From the NCBI GenBank assembly GCA_049116335.1, contig JAGDYZ010000012.1:62001-126000 (forward strand): a stretch of 64,000 nt of DNA, read 5' to 3'. Shown here one piece after another: positions 59,271-64,000 of this stretch. The translations under genes were made by a program, and so were the position numbers. The notes below the pieces were generated by a model. That model saw only the letters and a list, made by a program, of their open reading frames with translations, ran no database searches and was not told the origin of the DNA. Source of the stretch: CANMIH01 sp049116335 (GTDB taxonomy: Bacteria; Pseudomonadota; Alphaproteobacteria; Rhodobacterales; Rhodobacteraceae). Numbering within the stretch: the stretch's first letter is position 1; each line of letters starts with the position of its first letter.

Positions 59271-60374
59271 CTATTCGGCGGCCAGACGTCCAAAGGCACT
59301 TTGGCCCACATCCCGCGCCGGATTTTCAAACACTTCGCGCATGCAGAGGTGATCCGCCAATATCTGGGCCCCGCCCACAAGCCGATCTGGATAAAAGACC
59401 CCATCCTCCCAAAGTGCCACGCCGTCGAGGCGAATGGTCGGATCCAGCACATTCAGGGAAATTTCGCCCGGCGCGTAGTGGCCGCAGGTGTGGATGTGCA
59501 AGATGCGCGGATTGCCAAAGGCCCCACCGCTCCAACGTTCAAAATTCGCAGAGGCAGGCAGCCGGTAGGAACAGCCCGGATGTATGCCCGCATGCCAGGA
59601 ATGCACCGTGAACGGATCAAGACTGAACATCTCCCCCACCTGCTCATAATGCATCCGGGCGCGCTGAACGTCACCCTCATCCCCCCGGAACTCAGTCATA
59701 GTTCCATTCTCGAAATGCACTTCAAGCGGCAGAGCCAGCTTGCAGGAATAAGGCGCGTAAAACTGAGATCCGGTGCCAACAAGAAACCCATCTTGCACAA
59801 TCACACCGGAAAAGCCTTGGGAGGGTACAGGCGCAAACACGGACATCGGAAAACGATCGACACAGACATCGGCACCTGACTGTGGATAGGCCGCGCCGGG
59901 TCCTTGGAAGTTGGTCCCCAAAGGGCAGGTCACGCGAATCTCATGGGCTGTCGCAAATGCCGCATTCACGGCGTTTTTCAGCGCAACAAACCCGCTATAG
60001 CTCGCCCGCCCAAAGCCAGATGCCAGCATTTCCGCATCCAGAGCATAGGACATGATCGGACGAATACCTTCCATGTCTGGGTTGAACCGTATCTGATCGC
60101 CTTTGCGCGACAGAAAGAGAGTCCGCGTGGCGCGCCTCATGGCCTCAAGCAGTTCCGGGGACGGGTCACAGCTTGTGGCATCAAAAGGCGCAATCTGAAC
60201 CGTGGTTTCGATTTTGAGATCCCGCGCGCAGTCGACCACCGCCTGTACAATGGCGTCGTCATAGTACCCCTGATCCGGCGCTTCCCGCAGCACCAAGAGA
60301 TGATCGCCTTTTTGCAAGCCACCGCAATTTAGCAACAGGTTTTCCGCACCAGCGCGCAGATCGGTCTTCGCCAT
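59271..60374 (-). CDS. 2,5-dihydroxypyridine dioxygenase (NicX)-like / M29 aminopeptidase-fold enzyme
   Basis: 367 residues. The layout fits the NicX/M29-like family: an N-terminal domain starting LRAGAENLLLNCGGLQKGDH and a C-terminal half with metal-ligand-like blocks FTVHSWHAGIHPGCSY (His258, His261, His265) and ILHIHTCGHYAPGEISLNVL (His293, His295, His299) then DPTIRLDG (Asp311, Asp317). NicX opens a dihydroxypyridine ring; M29 enzymes are aminopeptidases. I favour a ring-opening or hydrolytic role in catabolism but cannot choose. Start 60374 is used; a longer start at 60422 is possible. Confidence 0.6.
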   Translation of the reverse strand: MAKTDLRAGAENLLLNCGGLQKGDHLLVLREAPDQGYYDDAIVQAVVDCARDLKIETTVQIAPFDATSCDPSPELLEAMRRATRTLFLSRKGDQIRFNPDMEGIRPIMSYALDAEMLASGFGRASYSGFVALKNAVNAAFATAHEIRVTCPLGTNFQGPGAAYPQSGADVCVDRFPMSVFAPVPSQGFSGVIVQDGFLVGTGSQFYAPYSCKLALPLEVHFENGTMTEFRGDEGDVQRARMHYEQVGEMFSLDPFTVHSWHAGIHPGCSYRLPASANFERWSGGAFGNPRILHIHTCGHYAPGEISLNVLDPTIRLDGVALWEDGVFYPDRLVGGAQILADHLCMREVFENPARDVGQSAFGRLAAE

Positions 60375-60523
60375 CAGATTTCCATGGGGTTCAAATTTCT
60401 CTCCACAAGATAACGCATCCATGAGATTCGAACTACAAAAATTTCTCCACAGGAAATTTTTCGCCTGACATGGCCGCAAACTTATGCGTTAGCTGAGAAA
60501 AACGCGCAAAAAGGAGACGCAGG

Positions 60524-61105
60524 ATGAGTGCCTGGATTGATATGGTTCCGGATGAGGCCGCGGATGGCCGACTTAAAGAGCTGCTGGATAAGGCAAGAAC
60601 ACCCCACGGCACTGTGGACACTGTGATGCGCGTTCACTCGCTGCGTCCGGAAACCATGAATGGCCATGTGGTGTTGTATCGGTCGGTTCTGCACTCAGAA
60701 GACAACACCCTGCCCTTCTGGTTTCTGGAAGTTGTGGCCAGCTACACCTCGATCCTGAACGACTGCACCTATTCCCTGACCCACCATTTTATGAACGTGC
60801 GCAATCTGATCAAAGATCAGCCCCGCAGTGACGCAATGTTCACTGCGCTCAAAGCCCATCGCCCAGAAGACATGTTTGAGGGCAAAGAGCTCGCTCTGCT
60901 GCGCTATGCGGGTAAATTGACCACCGAAGTGGGAAAGATGGTCAAATCCGACTTTGAAGCCCTCAAGATCGCGGGTTGCACCGACGGGGAAATTCTTGAA
61001 GTCAATCAGGTCTGTGCCTACTTTAACTATTCCAACCGTTTGTTGAACGGATTGGGCGCGACCACGGAAAATGATGTCATCGGCTATTACACAGGTGACG
61101 AATAA
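60524..61105 (+). CDS. Peroxidase-related (AhpD-like) protein with altered CxxC
   Basis: 193 residues of the uncharacterised peroxidase-related AhpD family. LEVVASYTSILNDCTYSLTH carries the active-site region, but the usual CxxC reads CTYS (Cys81, Ser84), followed by His87-His88. Losing the resolving cysteine would prevent AhpD-type disulfide cycling. AAGGAG precedes the start. It is divergent from the NicX-like gene; the 149-base gap holds their promoters. Confidence 0.82.
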   Translation: MSAWIDMVPDEAADGRLKELLDKARTPHGTVDTVMRVHSLRPETMNGHVVLYRSVLHSEDNTLPFWFLEVVASYTSILNDCTYSLTHHFMNVRNLIKDQPRSDAMFTALKAHRPEDMFEGKELALLRYAGKLTTEVGKMVKSDFEALKIAGCTDGEILEVNQVCAYFNYSNRLLNGLGATTENDVIGYYTGDE

Positions 61106-61216
61106 GGGCGACTTCGCTCGACAAACTGTCGCATAGGTCTCTTGAAGTGCCGCCTTTCCCTGATCATGGTGCCTGTATCCGCCGCGCCCATCGCGGCCAA
61201 GCTACAGGGACACACC

Positions 61217-62413
61217 ATGGCTCAGGATTTCATCGCTCACCTGTCGAACGCACTCGATGGCCTGCGCGAGACCGGACTTTATAAAACCGAACGCGTGATC
61301 ACGACCAAACAGGCCGGCACCGTTGGCCTGTCCACCGGCAAAGAGGTGATCAATCTCTGTGCCAACAACTATCTTGGCCTGTCCGACAACCCCGAGCTGA
61401 TCGAAAGCGGCCGTGAGGCCCTTGACCGCTATGGCTATGGCATGTCGTCGGTGCGCTTCATCTGTGGCACGCAAGAAGAGCACAAAGAGCTGGAGGCCCG
61501 AATTTCGAACTTTCTTGGGTTCGAGGACACCATCCTCTACTCAAGCTGCTTTGATGCCAATGCTGGTCTCTTTGAAACGCTGCTTGGCCCCGAAGACGCC
61601 ATTATCTCAGATGCGTTGAACCATGCCTCGATCATCGATGGTGTGCGCCTGTGCAAAGCCAAACGCTTTCGCTATGCCAATTCGGATATGGCCGATCTCG
61701 AAGCCCAGTTGCAGGCCGCAACGGAAGCTGGCGCCCGGTTTAAGATGATCGCCACAGATGGCGTGTTCTCCATGGACGGCTATATCGCCAAGCTGGAAGA
61801 GATCTGTGATCTGGCGGACAAATACGATGCCATGGTTATGGTCGATGACAGCCACTCGGTGGGCTTTATGGGCGCTTCCGGCAAAGGCACCCATGAACAC
61901 TGTGGTGTGATGGGCCGGATCGACATCATGACCGGGACGCTGGGCAAGGCGCTTGGCGGGGCCTCGGGGGGATATACCTCGGCCAAACGCGAGGTCGTGG
62001 ACTGGCTGCGCCAACGTTCACGCCCCTATTTGTTCTCAAATACCCTCGCCCCGGTAATCGCACAGACCTCAATCAAGGTTCTGGATATGCTTGAGGCTTC
62101 GACCGAGCGCAAAGACCGGTTGATGGAACACGCCGCCCATTTCCGCGCACGCATGTCCGAAGCTGGCTTTGATCTGTTGCCCGGGGAGCATCCGATCATT
62201 CCGGTGATGCTGCGCGATCCCAAATTGGCTCAGGAAATGGCCGCGCGGCTCGATGAAAAAGGCGTCTATGTTGCCCCGTTCAGCTTTCCCGTGGTGCCGC
62301 GCGGACAGGACCGCATCCGCACCCAGATGTCCGCCGCACTAAGCCGAAATGAACTAGACCGCGCCATTGATGCATTCATCGAAGTGGGACGCGACATGGG
62401 GATCATCACATGA
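61217..62413 (+). CDS. kbl: Glycine C-acetyltransferase (2-amino-3-ketobutyrate CoA ligase)
   Basis: 398 residues, a PLP enzyme. The PLP lysine is Lys244 in MTGTLGKALGG, the same number as in E. coli Kbl; NLCANNYLGLSDNPEL and YGYGMSSVRFICGTQ are family marks. Splits 2-amino-3-ketobutyrate with CoA into glycine and acetyl-CoA. It overlaps tdh by four bases (ATGA), the classical threonine-degradation operon. Confidence 0.97.
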   Translation: MAQDFIAHLSNALDGLRETGLYKTERVITTKQAGTVGLSTGKEVINLCANNYLGLSDNPELIESGREALDRYGYGMSSVRFICGTQEEHKELEARISNFLGFEDTILYSSCFDANAGLFETLLGPEDAIISDALNHASIIDGVRLCKAKRFRYANSDMADLEAQLQAATEAGARFKMIATDGVFSMDGYIAKLEEICDLADKYDAMVMVDDSHSVGFMGASGKGTHEHCGVMGRIDIMTGTLGKALGGASGGYTSAKREVVDWLRQRSRPYLFSNTLAPVIAQTSIKVLDMLEASTERKDRLMEHAAHFRARMSEAGFDLLPGEHPIIPVMLRDPKLAQEMAARLDEKGVYVAPFSFPVVPRGQDRIRTQMSAALSRNELDRAIDAFIEVGRDMGIIT

Positions 62414-63447
62414 GCAACGAAATGAAAGCCCTCGTCAAAGCCCACGCCAGAGAAGGGCTTTGGATGGAACATGTTCCCGTGCCCGAGCCCGGCGACAATG
62501 AGGTTCTGATCAGGGTTAAGAAATCCGCCATCTGCGGCACCGATGTGCACATCTGGAAATGGGATGAATGGTACGCTAAAACCGTACCTGTGCCAATGGT
62601 GGTCGGACATGAGTTTTGCGGCGAAATTGTCGATTGCGGCAAAGCGGCCGTGAAATTCAAAATCGGTCAGCGGGTGTCCGGTGAAGGGCATGTTGTCTGT
62701 GGGATCTGCCGCAACTGTCGCGCCGGACGCGGCCATCTGTGTCGTAATACGCTGGGGGTGGGCGTCAACCGCCCCGGCAGCTTTGCGGAATATGTCTGTA
62801 TTCCCGAAGCCAATGTTGTGCCGATTCCCGATGACATCCCCGACGAGATCGCGGCGATCTTTGATCCGCTGGGCAATGCGGTTCACACCGCGCTGAGCTT
62901 TGATCTGGTAGGGGAAGACGTGCTTGTCACCGGCGCGGGACCCATCGGCATCATGGGCGCATTGGTGGCCCAAAAGGTTGGTGCCCGTAAGGTGGTGATC
63001 ACCGACATCGCCCCCTACAGGCTAGATCTGGCGCGCAGACTGGGCGTTCAGCACGTGGTGGATGTCAGCAGCGAAACCCTGCGTGAAGTGATGGATGACA
63101 TCGACATGACCGAGGGGTTTGATGTGGGGTTGGAAATGTCCGGCGCCGCCCCGGCGATGCGGCAGATGATGGCGCGCATGAACAACGGCGGCAAAATAGC
63201 CCTTCTCGGCATTGCCCCCACCGCCTTTGCCGTCGACTGGAATGAGATCATCTTCAAAATGCTGACGGTCAAAGGCATCTACGGGCGCGAAATGTTCGAA
63301 ACCTGGTACAAGATGATCGCGCTGGTGCAGTCTGGCCTGGATTTGACCGATCTCATCACACACCGCATGTCGATTGATGATTATGAAGCCGGGTTTGCCG
63401 CGATGCTGTCCGGCGAAGCGGGCAAGGTGGTGATGGATTGGGGGTAA
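62410..63447 (+). CDS. tdh: L-threonine 3-dehydrogenase
   Basis: 345 residues, zinc alcohol-dehydrogenase superfamily. Catalytic Cys42 and His67-Glu68 (SAICGTDVHIWKWDEW, VVGHEFCG) and the four structural-zinc cysteines (97, 100, 103, 111) are present, then the NAD-binding TGAGPIGIMGALVAQ. Oxidises threonine to 2-amino-3-ketobutyrate for Kbl. Confidence 0.97.
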   Translation: MSNEMKALVKAHAREGLWMEHVPVPEPGDNEVLIRVKKSAICGTDVHIWKWDEWYAKTVPVPMVVGHEFCGEIVDCGKAAVKFKIGQRVSGEGHVVCGICRNCRAGRGHLCRNTLGVGVNRPGSFAEYVCIPEANVVPIPDDIPDEIAAIFDPLGNAVHTALSFDLVGEDVLVTGAGPIGIMGALVAQKVGARKVVITDIAPYRLDLARRLGVQHVVDVSSETLREVMDDIDMTEGFDVGLEMSGAAPAMRQMMARMNNGGKIALLGIAPTAFAVDWNEIIFKMLTVKGIYGREMFETWYKMIALVQSGLDLTDLITHRMSIDDYEAGFAAMLSGEAGKVVMDWG

Positions 63448-63460
63448 CCCAGAAAAACCA

Positions 63461-63483
63461 AAACCCGGCCATTGGCCGGGTTT
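63461..63483 (-). terminator. Terminator between tdh and tRNA-Leu
   Basis: AAACCCGGCC-ATT-GGCCGGGTTT, ten perfect pairs. The minus strand then reads TGGTTTTT, so it serves the tRNA best, while also ending tdh. Confidence 0.85.
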
Positions 63484-63504
63484 GAACTCTCGGATCCGAG
63501 AGAA

Positions 63505-63591
63505 TGGTGCGGTCGAGAGGACTCGAACCTCCACGGGTGTTACCCCACAGCGACCTCAACGCTGCGCGTCTACCAATTCCGCCACGACCGC
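63505..63591 (-). tRNA. tRNA-Leu (anticodon GAG)
   Basis: 87 bases on the minus strand. The acceptor stem GCGGTCG pairs with CGACCGC, then A and an encoded CCA. The anticodon arm is CAGCG-TTGAGGT-CGCTG, giving GAG (decodes CUC/CUU). A long variable arm (GGGGTAACACCC) marks a class II leucine tRNA, and the T arm contains GGTTCGAGTCC. Confidence 0.95.
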
Positions 63592-63686
63592 ACTGTCTTG
63601 ACTTGGTAGAGCGCGTCTTAAAGAAGGTCTCACGGGATGTGAAGAGGAAAAATCACTAATCTGCAAACTCTTTTCACCTCATCTAT

Positions 63687-64000
63687 TTACGCGGTCTGAA
63701 TTCGCCCTCTCACGTGCCACTGACGCAGCGCAAGCCCCGCCGCGCCAGCACCGATGATGCACCATCCAAGCCACTCCGCCTCAGGGAACACCATCTGATT
63801 CATCCGCCGTCCCGGCAGGAAGGTAAACAGCCCGGCGATCGTGATTGCATTCCAATAGAGCCCCCGCATGGTTTCGCTATGTCGGAGTAACTCACGTCGC
63901 AGGATCGCCCTCAACCCGTCAAACAGCCCCCAGAGAACAAAGAGACACAGGATATGGATTGGGCCAAAGCCAAAATAGAAATGCAGCACCTGCGCTGGCA
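63687..64000 (-). CDS. DUF2306-like membrane protein, N-terminus beyond window edge
   Basis: The frame is open to base 64000, so only the C-terminal part (about 104 residues) is visible. It has three hydrophobic stretches and the DUF2306-like block ETMRGLYWNAITIAGLFTFL followed by PGRRMNQMVF. Function of the family is unknown. An in-frame GTG at 63989 exists but the true start is probably outside. The 95-base gap to the tRNA holds nothing recognisable. Confidence 0.6.
   Translation of the reverse strand, partial: PAQVLHFYFGFGPIHILCLFVLWGLFDGLRAILRRELLRHSETMRGLYWNAITIAGLFTFLPGRRMNQMVFPEAEWLGWCIIGAGAAGLALRQWHVRGRIQTA

Noticed and set aside
63505..63591. tRNA-Leu as a possible integration site of a mobile element
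   Set aside because: No integrase and no repeated tRNA 3' end is visible; flanking genes are ordinary.

Overview
The window looks like a chromosomal stretch from a marine Roseobacter-group alphaproteobacterium (Rhodobacterales). Grounds: a helABCDX-type ccmABCDG operon close to yajC-secD-secF, a yfgM-bamB-der block, a DUF3422 protein, an alphaproteobacterial-type flagellin, a divergent FliG and dense compact coding in a fairly GC-rich sequence. Nearly every gene is an ordinary chromosomal one. I see no integrase, transposase, phage gene or CRISPR array.

Layout. 0-8 kb: a truncated argE, an endonuclease/exonuclease/phosphatase-family protein, and a complete dipeptide/oligopeptide ABC importer. 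The importer is split into a fused double ATPase on the minus strand and binding protein plus two permeases on the plus strand, sharing one divergent promoter region. 8-16.6 kb: a YeeE/YedE sulfur transporter, DUF3422, small envelope proteins, purB, a divergent fliG, a lipid A-type acyltransferase and a DUF1223 protein. 16.7-30.4 kb: acnA, a TM2 protein, a 42-residue secreted peptide, cytochrome c maturation genes ccmABCDG, an iodotyrosine-deiodinase-like flavoprotein, the Sec accessory operon yajC-secD-secF with an Mth938-fold gene, a secreted serine protease, serS and a TspO-like membrane protein. 30.5-34.2 kb: the yfgM-bamB-der operon (minus strand).

34.4-40.3 kb: a two-gene RND efflux operon behind a perfect TetR-like inverted repeat. 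Its adaptor carries an extraordinary coiled-coil hairpin of 21 fourteen-residue units, and its 1240-residue pump has two apparent extra membrane helices. 40.3-54.7 kb: flagellin, pepN (start site embedded in a long RNA hairpin), several uncharacterised envelope genes, gatB, bolA, a J-domain protein, a Tat-exported MsrB, a GST and sdaA.

54.7-61.1 kb: what reads as a small-molecule uptake and catabolism locus. It has a cupin-type XRE regulator, a polar amino-acid-type ABC importer, two AhpD-like proteins, a VanA-like Rieske oxygenase without a reductase, and a protein resembling 2,5-dihydroxypyridine dioxygenase/M29 peptidases. 61.2-64 kb: the kbl-tdh threonine-degradation operon, tRNA-Leu(GAG) and a truncated DUF2306-like membrane protein. 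sdaA and kbl-tdh give serine and threonine breakdown; the two ABC systems would supply peptides and amino acids.

The best candidates for something not previously described are the giant-hairpin RND adaptor with its enlarged pump, and the Rieske/NicX-like/AhpD cluster. All domain calls are by reading motifs; no database search was run.
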